From Paraescarpia echinospica (taxonomy: Eukaryota; Annelida; Polychaeta; Sabellida; Siboglinidae): DNA of 64,000 bases. A model generated the notes under the pieces. That model did no database searches. It was given only the letters and a program-made list of their open reading frames with translations, and was not told where the DNA came from. Positions 1 to 12,330 of this stretch are shown piece after piece. Position numbers and translations under genes: made by a program. The DNA is taken from positions 16,911,955-16,975,954 of the forward strand of contig CM034536.1 in NCBI GenBank assembly GCA_020002185.1. Direction: 5' to 3'. Position 1 is the stretch's first letter. The number at the start of each line of letters is the position of its first letter.

Positions 1-1340
1 AAAATGAGAACTTTCTTGTATCTAATCTACACTGTTCCTTTGCTAATGTAACTTCATGTCCTCTAGTCCTTCTATCTTTCTTAACTGAAAAAAAAAATTT
101 CTTCAATATTTTCATAGCCATTTATTATTTTAAACACTTCTATCTGATCTCCTCTCAATCTCCTGGTCTCTAGTGTTGTTAAACCACATTTTTTTTGGCG
201 AATTTAATAACTAATATCCCTCAGCTTTTGTATCATTTTAGTCGCTCTCCTCTGTACTCTTTCTAGCATATCTATGTCCTTCTTGCGGTATGGCCTCCAT
301 GCTTGTATACAATATTCTAAATGAGGCCTCACTATTGTTTTGTACAGCGGTATTATTAATTCTTTTTCCTTATACGCTATATTTCGCCTAATTAATCCAA
401 GGATTTTATTTCCCTTTGAAGCTGCAATTCCGCACTGCTCTGAAACCTTCATATCAGCACTAACGGTTAACCCTAAGTCCTTTTCTTTTACAGTAGTATT
501 TAGTACAGTACCCCCCCCCCAACTGTATATTCTACCTCTTCGTTCCCATGTCCTGTGTAGAGGCATTTACATTTCCCAAAATTGAACAGCATTTGCCACT
601 TTTCAGACCATTTGATCAACCTGTCAAGATCATCTTGTAAATGCTGTCTATCTCCGTCACTTTTAATCCTTTTAAACACTTTTGTATCATCCGCAAATAT
701 CAACACCTTGCTTGTTATTTCATCATCCAAATCGTTGATATATATTAAGAATAATATAGGTCCTAGTACAGATCCCCGTGGTACCCCACTCAATACCGAT
801 TTCCAGTTTGAAGCCTCCCCATCAACTACTACACGTTGTCTTCTGTCAATCAGCCATTTTTAGATCCAGTTTATTACACCATTTCCTATGCCATGCGCCT
901 ATAGTTTAAGCAGTAATCTTTGATGTGATACTTTGTCGAAAGCTTTTTGAAAATCTAAGTAGACGATATCCACTGGTGATCCCTCATCTACCCACTTAGT
1001 GATATCTTCCAAAAAACATAACATGTTTGTTAAGCATGACCTCGCTTTAAAAAAATGTCGAGATGGGTTTATCAAGTTATGTTTAACAAGAAAATCCACC
1101 ATGTGATCTCTAATTAGTTTTTCTAATAATTTGCAAATCACTGATGTTAAACTCACTGGTTTATAGTTCTCTGACTTGTTTCTCGAACTTTTTGAAATAA
1201 CGGTATAATGTTTGCCTCTTTCCATTATAAAGGAACCTCTTCTAATGACAAATTGAAAACTGTTGCAAGCGGTACGCTAATTTGTTCTACAATTTCCAAT
1301 AGTAGTTTGGGCGGAATCCCATCCTCTCCAGGTGATAGTT
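1..1340 (-). mobile_element. CR1-like non-LTR retrotransposon, 5'-truncated, decayed reverse transcriptase
   Basis: Read on the minus strand, this is the second half of a CR1-clade reverse transcriptase in three broken frames. In order: a SPGEDGIPPKLL block near 1335-1300, a SLTSVICKLLEKLIRDHMV block near 1165-1100, VYLDFQKAFDKVSHQRLL near 965-905, GVPRGSVLGPILFLIYINDL near 790-735, the catalytic FADDTKVF near 700-677, and the C-terminal LGLIRRNIAYKEKELIIPLY stretch near 395-330. Homology stops abruptly at about 1340, so the copy is 5'-truncated, and its 3' end lies left of the window. Frameshifts and stops make it inactive. The same family recurs at 53.83-54.61 kb, and its 3' tail alone at 47.84 kb. 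The clade call rests on known CR1 motifs; the subfamily is not identified. Confidence 0.88.
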
Positions 1341-3235
1341 CGTGTGTTGGCCGGAAACTAAAGAGTCGCTCTATTTACTGAATTGCCGATTATTTAAACT
1401 GTGTAATTCATGTGTTGGTGTATAATGCTGGTGAATTGTCATTGCCAAAAGCTTAGCTGCGTCAGCCCTCGCAGAATGCATAACTATACAATGGCCTGTA
1501 CGGCAAGTGAACGCGTTGCAGCGGCAGCTGGGCATGCAACACAGCATCGATTGGCCGATGCGCGAGGAGAGCACTATAGCAGGAAGAGACAGTCGTTGTC
1601 CTCGGCACAAACCAACCAGACGCTCATGGGACGTTTGTTGTCCTTACGCTATGACACAACAACTGTGCTAAGACTGACAGCATCACCTTTTATATTACAT
1701 TTGTATAGGCTACAAGAAGATTCTGTAACAGTAACTTCAACCAAACCCAAATTTCACTTGCATGTCTCTCCATAAAATCACTCTTATTCGGTAACATCCT
1801 TCGAGATTATTTATCGATATTTTGTCGTAATTTCCTCCAGAATACAAATACTAAACAAACACTGTCGGACAGCATACGTCGTAAGAAACAATTGGTACGC
1901 AAGTCGGTCACAAGTGGTGCCCCCTGGTGAACAAAGAATGCGAGTATTACATGTGTCCCACACGTGTACTACCATTGTCGATGTCCATGAACGACACATG
2001 CACAACAGTTGCGGTGATGATAGTGAGCTAAGTGCATATCAAGCATGGTCGTAATTACACACAATATAATATTATTTCGACCAGCTTAACAGTGTTCAAT
2101 AAATTCGTCTACGTTTCTGTAAATTGTACTACATTACATATTGTATATCGTCTGTAAATAATTATGTATATATTCGTTTGAAACATATCTGATTTTTATT
2201 AATTCGCCTTTGAAGACGCACAATCACATGTCAATAAACATTTTTGGTAACACACCATCTCCATAAAACGTATTCCTTGTCAGCATCACAATGCAAAGGT
2301 TATCCAACTAATAACACTGAATAGCAATGGGAGTTTTTTCTTGTCGGCCAAATAACGCAAAACTAAGCTCAACCTGCAGAGTATCCTAACTGGAGCATTT
2401 GCTTTGAAATCCTCTTTGGGTATACAGTAACGTTCTTGTGCGGACGTGATTCGCCAGAAAATTCAAACAGTATTTCGTCTGTTTTAAATTAAATTCGCCA
2501 TGGCTTAGCAATCACCATGCGGTTCATCACCTTCGAATGCCGTGAGTTCATACGAATTACGCGAGTGTTCTAAGACGCGTATATACTGTTAGGCTACACC
2601 GCTTTTCCATCGATTTGTAAAAGAAAATGTGATTTAGTATTCACATCGTGCTGCTAACTACTACGAGAACATTTGGTACCTTCGTTAACATGCACTGCAA
2701 TTGAATTAGTGTATGTTGATGCCTGTTGGCGACTTGAAGGCACTAGCTGCGTTGTTGAAGCGATGAATGAATCCAACAAGCGCTTATTCTAGCCTAGCTA
2801 AGTGGTGGAGTTTGCACAGATTTACTTGGTCACCTCAGTCACGGCTGCAGTTTGTACAACTCTTCACTTGCATGTAATTCTTCATTAGCGTGGGCGCAGG
2901 TTGCCAAGATTGAGGAGAAATTGGTCGCGTCTGTGTTATCTGACTATTTCAATGGCACGATACGATACAACTTCATTAACGTCGCGCACTGTGTACTTCG
3001 TTGTAATGCAATTCGTTGTCAATACACCAACGTGGGAGGCGCTGTGGACCGGAAAGATACTATGCGAATGATTGAGTTAAGACTGCAATCTAATTAATTA
3101 ACGCAATTCAAGTGATCTCGCGGGATTAGTTCTATGGGTATATTTTGTAAAGGATGTATAGGAAATATATGAGGGTCAATAGTTTGTTTTACACCAATCG
3201 TGCCTTGTCGTGTAGATATCTTCACCAACGATAAC
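1341..3235. other. No recognised feature
   Basis: About 1.9 kb of unique-looking AT-rich DNA. Short open frames exist on both strands, but none has domain motifs or convincing splice borders. Confidence 0.5.
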
Positions 3236-3267
3236 GAAAACGAGATACGAAAAAACATGTATATAGT

Positions 3268-3368
3268 GTATACACACACGCACGCACGCACGCAGCACAC
3301 ACACTCACTCTCACGCATGCACGCACGCACGCACGCACGCAGCACACACACATTCTCTCTCCCCCTGT

Positions 3369-3402
<34 letters not shown>

Positions 3403-3491
3403 TTACTCTCACACACATTCACCAAATAACACTCTCACTCACTCACTCACTCACTCACTCACTCACTCACTCACTCACTCACTCACTAACA

Positions 3492-3532
<41 letters not shown>
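3268..3532. repeat. Compound microsatellite (ACGC, CT, ACTC, AC tracts)
   Basis: Consecutive tracts of CACG/ACGC, CT, ACTC (about 3430-3488) and AC (about 3490-3530). Open frames across it are low-complexity His/Thr/Ser runs and not genes. Confidence 0.95.
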
Positions 3533-3535
<3 letters not shown>

Positions 3536-3952
3536 ACTGTATCGCCTAACTGTTATATATAAAGAAAATATGTTTACAAATTAAATATATCATAAACCCC
3601 ATGAATGAGATGGAGACGTTGAGAGAGCAGTAAACGCGGACAATGATGAACGCAGGACGGGGGAAACTGAGGACGGTATCGATGGAAACATTTAAGAACT
3701 TCGGGTATCAAGAAGAGCCAGAGTAACAATTTTACCGTTCGGAAACAACCCCAGAGGTGTTGTCGCTACGTAAAAACTATGTCCTTTTAATTCGTTTCAC
3801 TGCATGCCATTCTCGCTTTCGACTTCCTTTGTTGTGATTTCGAACCTTTTAGAACTTTTAGGATAATAGAGCTGCTCCGCGACGCGTTAGCGTTTCTGCT
3901 TTGTCAATGCACTATCGAATCTTCTCTATCAAGCCAGTGCCGTGGCATTTAC

Positions 3953-4277
3953 TTTCGATGATGAATACCTATTCATTCCGACGAGACAGCCTGCTATGCA
4001 GACGGATGCAGTGATAACCAACGTTGACGCCGGAGCTTTTATTACAAGCGGATGTGCCGGATTTTTAGGCAAATCACCGGGTCGAGACACGTGGTTTCCC
4101 GTGTCGTCCGCCTCGACTAAATGCCACGTCAGACTGCCGGCCAACTGCGAGACTACCATCTCTCCATCGCTCGTGACAGCTGCCAACGCGAACGAATCAT
4201 TTCTGAGTCGCGATTGAAGCAGTGGTTTTAGAGAGGATTTGGTATGGTCCACTTTCATTGATTGTGCCGCTTGCCGC
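3953..4277 (-). CDS. Candidate internal exon with a hydrophobic, possibly membrane-spanning end
   Basis: The minus strand stays open for 108 codons between an acceptor (TCACGTCCAG before 4277) and a donor (GAAA then GTAAAT, exon end 3953). It would enter after one base of a split codon and leave in phase 0. The peptide has a polar first two thirds (including RLRNDSFALAAVTSDGEMVV), then a Pro-rich link, then a hydrophobic stretch around ASTLVITASVCIAGCLVGM, then YSSSK. The order 'extracellular tail, then first membrane helix, then short basic turn' loosely recalls the ectodomain/TM1 junction of GABA-B-type receptors, but no diagnostic residue proves it. No neighbouring exons were found. The plus strand is also open over much of this stretch, so it could be a chance frame. 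Confidence 0.3.
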
Positions 4278-4616
4278 CTGGACGTGAATCCGCCACAGCG
4301 TAATCTCAGAATAAACGATTCGCTGTGGACAACGCAACGACGACAGTGGGTCAGTAATCTAACGGCACTACATTACAAGATAACGCAGGCGAGTTAATGT
4401 ATTAGGCTATTCCACGCAGCAAAGTTTCCTGTCGCAAACTAATGCGTAGAAATATGTACACCTTTAAATAATCGGACGATTATATCAGAGTACAGTCATG
4501 GCAAGTGTATAGCGCCCAATTATGCAAGCGTACTGCGTATACAGTTAGATATCTAGACGTACCGCTATGTAAATGCATAGCCAGTGCCAGTGCGCGCCTG
4601 CGTCCGTGCGTGCGTT

Positions 4617-4632
4617 TGTGCGTGTGTATGTC

Positions 4633-4692
<60 letters not shown>

Positions 4693-4700
4693 TGTGGGTC
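4617..4700. repeat. GT/CGTG microsatellite
   Basis: Uninterrupted TG dinucleotides followed by CGTG units. Confidence 0.95.
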
Positions 4701-5104
4701 AATTAAATGGTTTATTTTATTTCGTGCGACATCAAAATATGAAGTAGTTTACGGAATGTGGTATATTTATGGTATGCACAGGTGTACCCAGGTTTTATCC
4801 CTATCCATCGTCAACACTAATAATTAAGAAATGATGACCGAGAAGGGCGTTGAATACCTCATGATACAATTTCGGCGGCATCAACCATGAATACGACTTG
4901 ACCATGCCAGATGCACGTGAGACGAACAATTTAGGTCAAATGTCGTGTTCATTTGAAATGTCGTGTGATATGATATAGCATCGTGCGTTTTACATTCTCG
5001 CAACATTCGGTATAAATTATTACTTATTAGTTTCGCATGCTTCTGATACGGGCACACTGGGCAACTAAGGACAGTTCACACGGCCACTGCTGACTCCAGG
5101 CAAC

Positions 5105-5165
5105 CCACTTAAAATGGCTTGGCGAACCAATTTTGGGTCGCGACCCAGGGTTAAGAACCGCTGCG
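5105..5165 (-). mobile_element. Possible hAT-type transposon terminus
   Basis: The minus strand reads CAGCGGTTCTTAACCCTGGG followed by TCGCGACCCAAAATTGG. This resembles the widespread hAT/MITE end of the type 'CAGTGGTTCTCAACC...GGGTCGCGACCC'. Only one end is visible, with no partner terminus or target duplication, so it is a fragment at best. Confidence 0.4.
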
Positions 5166-5209
5166 GTGATAGATTGATGAACGATGCGATAGAGCTGTGG
5201 CATTATTGC

Positions 5210-5278
5210 ATCACTATTGCATCGCCCATCGCAACGCACCATCGCCCATCGCATCGCACCGTCGCTCCATCGCGTTGC
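5210..5278. repeat. Short tandem repeat of ATCGCCCATCGCA-type units
   Basis: Five to six imperfect CATCGC-based units in tandem. Confidence 0.7.
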
Positions 5279-5319
5279 CAATATTAGGCATACAACAGTA
5301 CCGACCGTCATACTTTAAA

Positions 5320-6415
5320 CGAGTAATTTAATACTAAAACTTGCAAATTATCCCAATGCGCACACAACTCGGACTATCAAATATATTTTGGCCGTTTCTC
5401 ACATAACGCCACAGTCCCAACGACACCTATTACGGCGCGAACACACGTGTGGTCACCAGCCAACCGCGTTATTTGACATCGCGTGAACTCCCGTCCATAT
5501 CAGTTGATCGTGAATGTCGGTATCGCGTGATTTGAATTGACGCCTCTATGAGCTACAACTACCGCTGTGAAGATGGACTCGCGTAAACAAACAGTAGATT
5601 CACACGCTGGGTGCAAGGTACGGTCAATGTGACAAAGTAAGCGGGTCTAGTGTTTGTCAGAGTTCATTTCCGGTGAGCACCACGTGACGGATGCTAGTAG
5701 GATTATACATGGACCGCTGTCCGTTCGATACGATGTTGTGATTAAAGTTGATGCCAATATCGCTTAATTAGTAGAACGAAGCTATTGTTGGAGTACTGAC
5801 GTAGTTATGGAGATACAGGTAACTGTCAAAACAAGAGTATTATAGTATTATCAGTTTAAGACACAATTGCATTTAATCGTTTGATGCGGCGATCGAGAAA
5901 ATAATGTGGATAAGCTACGTTAGTGCATGGGTGCATCGGCCGTTTCTAAACAAGACGAACATATCAGTAAATATTACATGAGCGCCGTTACTAAGGTGCC
6001 TAGTTACATAATGCGATTATGTTTTCCATGTTTTCTATAACAAAAGCAGTTGTTCAAACGCGACCAGCTGGATGTATTCAATATTTGAGTGCCTATGCAT
6101 TACCAATGCACCAAGAGACTCGCATAATTTGCATTACAGAGTGAAAACTTGATTTCACAGCAAACCGGCCGGTATTCCCGTGTATAGTTGTGCTTAACGA
6201 CTTCAATAATTCAGTTGTAAAGCACTATAAAGATATAACGCAATGAGTAGACATCCGCAGAACATCTCCTATGAGTTTGACCAAAGAAATTTCGCAAAGA
6301 TATGTCTTTTAAAACGTTCGAACCATCGACGCTCTTCAGTATTCACAACTGTCTACATTTATCTCGATATTGATTAATTGGAATATTCTTTCACTTTTCT
6401 TGTTAACTCTCTTTC
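5320..6415. other. No recognised feature
   Basis: Unique-looking sequence. No exon with splice borders and no known repeat was seen. Confidence 0.45.
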
Positions 6416-6487
6416 TCAATCTCTCACAATCTCTCACAATCCCTCCCTCCCTCTCTCCCTCTCTCTCAGTGCCAATGTTCCCAACCC

Positions 6488-6515
<28 letters not shown>
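6416..6515. repeat. CT-rich tract followed by (TA)n
   Basis: CTCTC/CCCTC tract followed by about 13 TA units. Confidence 0.9.
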
Positions 6516-6518
<3 letters not shown>

Positions 6519-6892
6519 TCCATATTTATCCAAACAACTGCTGATACTGAACTTAGGCATTCTTGTGGCCTGACCCCCACGCCTACAATGCACAGCAGTG
6601 TATTTATCCCGCTCCAAATGATTATTATGCCCCTGCTATTTGTCACCTATCTATATGTCTCAAGTTTACACGTATCAGACTGGCTTAAACGCATGTTTTC
6701 TTTGGCCTAACCGACAATCGAATTTGTCTGGATTCCCAATCGTTGTGCATCGTTGCCAGTGTTGCGTCTAGGTAACTGGCGGAAGCGTCGCCCAGTATTC
6801 CATCGATACATTTAAGCACATTGATTATTTAACGCGACCTGCCCAATGCCCGGCTGCTCGATGCACGTCTGGCGTTTACAATAGCGCCGGTG

Positions 6893-7010
6893 GGAGACGA
6901 CTTCCTCTGCCGTGGAAACGACTACTTCTTCCGTGGAATATACTTCTTTTGGTGTGGAAACGACTTCTTCTGCCGTGGAAATGTCTTCTGGCATGGACAC
7001 GATTGCTTGT
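6893..7010. repeat. Minisatellite, roughly 18-27 bp units
   Basis: Imperfect units of the form GTGGAAACGACTTCTTCTGCC repeat about five times. On the minus strand they keep an open frame of STAEEVV-like units; it has no gene context and is probably incidental. Confidence 0.75.
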
Positions 7011-7257
7011 GACGTGTTGTGGAGAGTTTGACTGTTCCGTTACCCGGAATCAGCAGGAGTGGCAATTATTAACAGGAGGTTGGCTGAATAAGTCGTTGCT
7101 GCTAACCGACCCGGCCAGTACAATATTGCCAGTATAATGTGTTTGTAGTGGTTTCTTTACTCTTGTAGCATTTCTCGGTCGAAATTTGCAATTTGGCATA
7201 TTTATTTTGTACTAAATAGTAGGACTACGTAACAACGAACTGAAGACAATGGGATAC

Positions 7258-7465
7258 GCAATCTCCAAATTCAGAGTCCAGTGTTGTAACCATTACGCCA
7301 CCGCCCACGTGATCTCCCAACCCAAATTCCGGAGTTGTAACCGCTACGCTACCGCCCACGTGATCTCCCAATTCAGAGTCCAGTGTTGTAACCACTACGC
7401 CACCGCCCACGTGATCTCCCAATTGTGAGTTCAGTGCTGTAACCACTACGCCAACGCTCACGTGG
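7258..7465. repeat. 51-bp minisatellite, four units
   Basis: The block GCCCACGTGATCTCCCAA recurs every 51 bases (ends near 7320, 7371, 7422), with a degenerate fourth unit. Because 51 is a multiple of three, the minus strand encodes 17-residue repeats (core GDHVGGGVVVTTLDSEL) without a stop. No splice sites or flanking exons support a gene. Confidence 0.85.
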
Positions 7466-7469
7466 TGTA

Positions 7470-10345
7470 GGTACAGTATTAGTTACTAAAAACACAGTTC
7501 GTGTAAAAGGTTCAAAACACATAACCAGGCTGAAATACTTTGATGAAATACTTGACCGCCTTTGCGTTAGACACATTGTAGTCTTTTGTGCGATCTTGGT
7601 TTATTGCATGCAACACGCGGACAAGTTGTAGTCATTGTAAGAACGAACGTTCATCATGCACCAAAATCTCCAAGACCTGTGTTGTGGATACCTCCAAAAT
7701 AACATCGATTTGTTTTCGATTATCAGTGGGCCGTGCTTAACTTAGCGCAAACCTTGCACAGACGCGTAACGAGACTAATTTGAAAAGCGTGCGTGAGAGA
7801 AAGATTCATATTCAACTAGACATGGACACACGACTCACGCGCCGATGGTGATATAAGTGGCACTTTCTCAAGACGAAACGTCTGTCCTGATTAATATACG
7901 TAGTTCTTCGGTCCTCGGCACGGTACCCCATCAAGCATGTCGCTAATTTAATCAGAGTCCGATCCACTGATCTGTATTATTATTATTATTTAAACGGTCT
8001 CCTTATATGCAGAGTAAAGACAGACGGACGACGACTCGGTGGAGAGCGCTGTAGTCGGTCGATACCAGGAAAACGCATTACGGGAAGTACACGCAGAGAT
8101 CACAGCAATGATTCGTTTGCCATTACCGACGGCTAATGCATTATACATCGCGCGTTGCATGTGATCTTTGATTGCAGATCAGTGTCGATCTCTGGCACAA
8201 ACCTGGCATTACCGATAGCGGGAAGCCGTGAAGCAGGCGTATGATTGCAAACTCCCAAAAGGATGTTATAATCATGTGCAGGCCGTCCTAAGAAACGTCG
8301 GCATTTTTACTGTTGTGTTTTTATATTTTTGTTATTTGTTATTTATTATTATAGTTGCTACTAGTTATTTCTAGAATAATAGAAATAAATATTATGAAAC
8401 GGGAATGCATTGGCAATCGCCACTGTTGTTATTGCACAAAACTATAGTATTATTTTTAACCAGTTGGATAACTGGTTATATGCGGACTGAATTTGTTTGT
8501 GTTTGCTTAGTAAATTAAACAATGTAACATATACATATATAAACTACATACAGAGTACATTAGTTATGCAAGAATGACACAAAAATGCAAGCACCTATTT
8601 CTATTGTGGTCGTTAAACAAACACAGTCAAAACATGACACTCAATTAAATGATCACAACAAAATAACAGAGACTAAAATAATAACAAACGTGTTAAACTA
8701 CACAGACACATATATTGAAGCGTCAGTATCCGAACTCCATCAATGAAGAATGACACGTGTGACGAACTGCGTTTATTTAATTAAGGCAAAGCTGCTCAGG
8801 TCCCGTCATCTAAGAAGTCCACGACAATGTTGTATAGTGGTCAATGGGAAACACATTCGTGTTATGCGACAGCAAGACAATATAAGACAAACCGGTAGTA
8901 GTTACGACGACTTGTCGACTGCCCGCCTAACGTCCGTCACAGCCCAGATCGACTCCGACAGACACGTGATGCCAAGCGGAGTCATTTATTGTGTATATCA
9001 CACTCAAAACTTGACAACACGGATATAAAGATACGTTCATCGACACGTCACGTGACTGAGCTATGACGCAATTAGGCCGTAACTGTAGTCCAAATATATT
9101 AATGGAGCACCAATCAATGGCGATAAAGAGAATCCTTTCAATGCGGCAGTCGTTATACTCGCGGAAGCCGCATGAACCGTATGTGCTAATAGGGCGCTAC
9201 GCGATTCCGTGAAACAATAAATGCACCAATCACATCTACAACATGAACCGTCCCTCGTGGAAACCAGACAGTGCCAATGGAAGACTGATTGAAATCGATG
9301 AAACGCGAACTGTAAATGCTCTGCCGTTCTGTTTCAAACAGGCAGCATTTCAAGTAACCGCATTGTCGGCAGCAGATTCGTTTCGATTTAGCATAACTAC
9401 ATTTTACAGATTCAGAGCATAATTTCACAGCGTCGGTCACGTCTTGGCGACCACATTTCATATTGACATGTTACCATAGATACCCTACTGTATACATCCA
9501 TCTGTTGACAAAAATACTGCTAATCGATTTTGAGATTGAATAACCCTTTTGTTTTGATGCGTCTCTGAGCTTGGTTTCCGAGGATTTAGGCGCAATAGAA
9601 GTTACCTTATTATTATTAATTATTATTGTTGTTATAATTGGTTTTTTATTATACGTACGATGTATATATAAGCAGGCCTGTATACAGGGATTACAATGTT
9701 GTCGTATTTTCTTTAAGTGACATCCGGTCTCGTGTCCTAGCAACGGGCTTTACACAACACCTGTAACAAGGTGCATCAGCGGCTATTGCGTTCAAACGAG
9801 GGGCACAGTCCGCCTATTCTTTCACCTGAAGAACTTATGTTACTGTCAGCCTTTAAAGTTGGCAATATCCATTAAAATTATGCACACCATTCGGCTGCAT
9901 GTAGCCTATCACCTTGACGACCGCATACCAAATAAGGGCAATGACGTACTACTATTGGTCCCAATGTGGAACATATTTACGCAGGGATAGGTGTTATGTC
10001 TTACCTGTGCATGACTATGTAGTATGTATGACCAATCAGTGCGCTGTTGCAACCACCCGGGGTGTCTAAACACCGGGAAATTACACGATATATGTCAACA
10101 CCAACCCAATCTATAATTATAATCAATGATTACGCAGTGAGTGACATCGTAAACACGATCCGAACGTATTGTTGTCACAGGAGTGTCTACCTTCGGCTCC
10201 AGAAGCTGACTATAGTTTTACACATTACATAAGGCCACAAGTTTACCACATTGTACTTTACAGTTATCCGTATTCCTTTTACTTATCTCCCAGTCAATTT
10301 ACATTTTTTCGTGTAATGTTTTGATCGCTATCAGCAAATGTCTTT
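7470..10345. other. No recognised gene
   Basis: Nearly 3 kb without a convincing exon. There is a short TTA run near 7978-7995 and another near 9607-9630. The latter, read on minus, follows a GTATACAGGCCTGCTTATAT stretch and may be the worn 3' tail of an L2-like LINE. Confidence 0.45.
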
Positions 10346-10349
10346 AGAA

Positions 10350-10590
10350 ACATACCGCTAGATGGCAACGCGGTATTCTTCCTACGACGATCTCCCGGAG
10401 AGCCGCGGTCGGATGGGGGCACACCAGTAACAGCACTGTGCAGAATAACTACCGTCTCACCATCTAGCGGAAGTTGTACGAAGACGTTGCGCGGATAGCA
10501 ACCGAAACGTTAGTAAATGGCAATTTGGCTGCGAAATAGTAAGCAGAATACCGATTTGCACGATCCAGTCGGATGAAACTCTCCATATGC
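10350..10590 (+). mobile_element. Decayed Penelope-like terminal region without its gene
   Basis: The segment has the same landmarks as the ends of the Penelope-like element at 56.65-57.63 kb. An inverted pair ACCGCTAGATGGC / CCATCTAGCGG sits near 10358 and 10461. It is followed by a hairpin-GAAACGTTA block (10478-10513) and the downstream boundary AGTCGGATGAAACTC, which matches AGTCTGATGAACTTC beside the larger copy. No reverse transcriptase or endonuclease remains between the inverted pair, so this is a short internally deleted or solo-terminus copy. The hairpin is a hammerhead-ribozyme-like motif, listed separately. Confidence 0.6.
10478..10513 (+). ncRNA. Hammerhead-ribozyme-like motif, degenerate
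   Basis: A hammerhead-like order is visible: ACGAAGA (consensus CUGANGA), a short hairpin GTTGC-loop-GCAAC, then CGAAAC and GTTA. Penelope-like elements are known to carry type I hammerhead motifs in their terminal repeats. The first two core bases deviate, so catalysis is doubtful. The stem differs in sequence from the copy at 56.71 kb but still pairs. Confidence 0.45.
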
Positions 10591-10599
10591 ACTACGTGC

Positions 10600-12240
10600 A
10601 GTAGCCTCTGTATAAAGAACAACATCCACCGTCTGGTCCCAGTATCATGTATCTAATTTCCGACTCCATCTTTCCACACAGGCAACTCTGTAGTCCATTC
10701 TAATTCCGTCGCTGTCATTCAATCACATATTTGATATCACATGACTCTATATTTCAACCGCAAACACGATGCATCTATAAATGTGCCATCGAGTACGTAA
10801 TCCCACGAGTTTCCATAGAAACCTTAACGAAAACAGAAACCATAACTACTGAATGTGTTGGTTCTGTCGCACAATGAGCGTGTCTGGAACTAGAGAGAAG
10901 ATGCTGTAGCGGTGAGCTTCGACTAATTATTCAGGTATTGATTATACTAAAAATAAGGACGGATGAGCTTTTATATAGTGCCGTTCGCAGTCCTTGGGAC
11001 TCAACACACACTATGCTTCATCCCCTGCTAGACCTGCCTATCCCAACACCAACTCGACTTCTATGAGAGGCATTCACCTCCCCTGAACTAAATGGATACC
11101 GTTAAATTACCGCATTGTGTTTTTTCACATATGCATGCGTTTTTCGTGTTCGTCGGCAAGGACACGGACATTTACATTATAACCAGTCTTCTACTTGATG
11201 AAGCTCCAAGGTTTAAAATAATAAATTAACACAATTCTGGCGCAGACGAAGGTTGCGCGAGTCTGAATTGTTCCTAATGTATCCATTGTGATGTGGAAAA
11301 ATTCACGAACTCCTGCACTACGTCTATAAAACATGATGTTGATGTACGTGGCAACATCACACACGCCAAACACTAAATGAAGACCGAAGATTAATATTTT
11401 GTCAAAGGATGACTCTTAAAGCAACAGCAGCAGCAGCATCGGCAGCAGAAATAACGATAACAGAACGTTACTGTACGCCGTGCAACTGCAAATATCCGCA
11501 CATCAATTTGTTTTTTTGTTCAATTTCGCGACTGGGTGAAAATAGCCTACGGCGAAGCAGGCCTGGAAATTGCAGTGTTTGTATGCCGCCCAGGTGCGTG
11601 GTTAATATAGCGACGTCGGCTGCAAACGATTCTATTGAGAACATTGCCAGAAGCGCGCTGTTCTCGCGTGCGCCAGAAGCACAACAGGCATCGTGATTGT
11701 TATAAATGACGCACCGAAGCGCTTAGCGGCATATGATTCTTGCAGTCGGCTTATGCACAGCTGTACAGCGGGCAAAAATCGAAAAAGCGGAACCTAGCCA
11801 ATCGCAATGTCTTTCTTGAGCAATAGAGCAATACAACTATTACATGTACGTCTGAAAAAGTAGAATAACCAGGCGATCGTCTTTGTCGACGTTCTGACAA
11901 TGCACATCTAGGGTGTAACTGGATGTGGTACTATTTACGATGTGGTTTATTGGCTACATATCTATGTGTTTACGCCAGCCTAACCTACGTCAAAGGATGG
12001 CAAATAGATGATGAATATCATGCAATCAATTGACGTAGTGCGTCAGTTGTGTGCATTAATTGACACACTAGTAAAGCCGATTGCCATTCAATCATGGATA
12101 TCAATTCGATGAGTACTACGGATGACGTATTACGCAATGGCCAAACTTAGATCAACAACATTGGTCGCTCGAACACCTTGTAGTGTGTAGACAGGTAACA
12201 GACACGTGTTTATTTCATCATCAGCTTTACACTTAACAAC
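10600..12240. other. No recognised gene
   Basis: Unassigned DNA. 10960-11065 has faint similarity to the tail of the local SINE family ('CTTTTATATAGTGC...'), too weak to annotate. Confidence 0.4.
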
Positions 12241-12245
12241 ACGTT

Positions 12246-12247
<2 letters not shown>

Positions 12248-12316
<69 letters not shown>

Positions 12317-12330
12317 CGCGCGTGCTTGCG
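12248..12330. repeat. (GT)n microsatellite
   Basis: About 33 uninterrupted GT units, then mixed CGTG. Confidence 0.97.
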
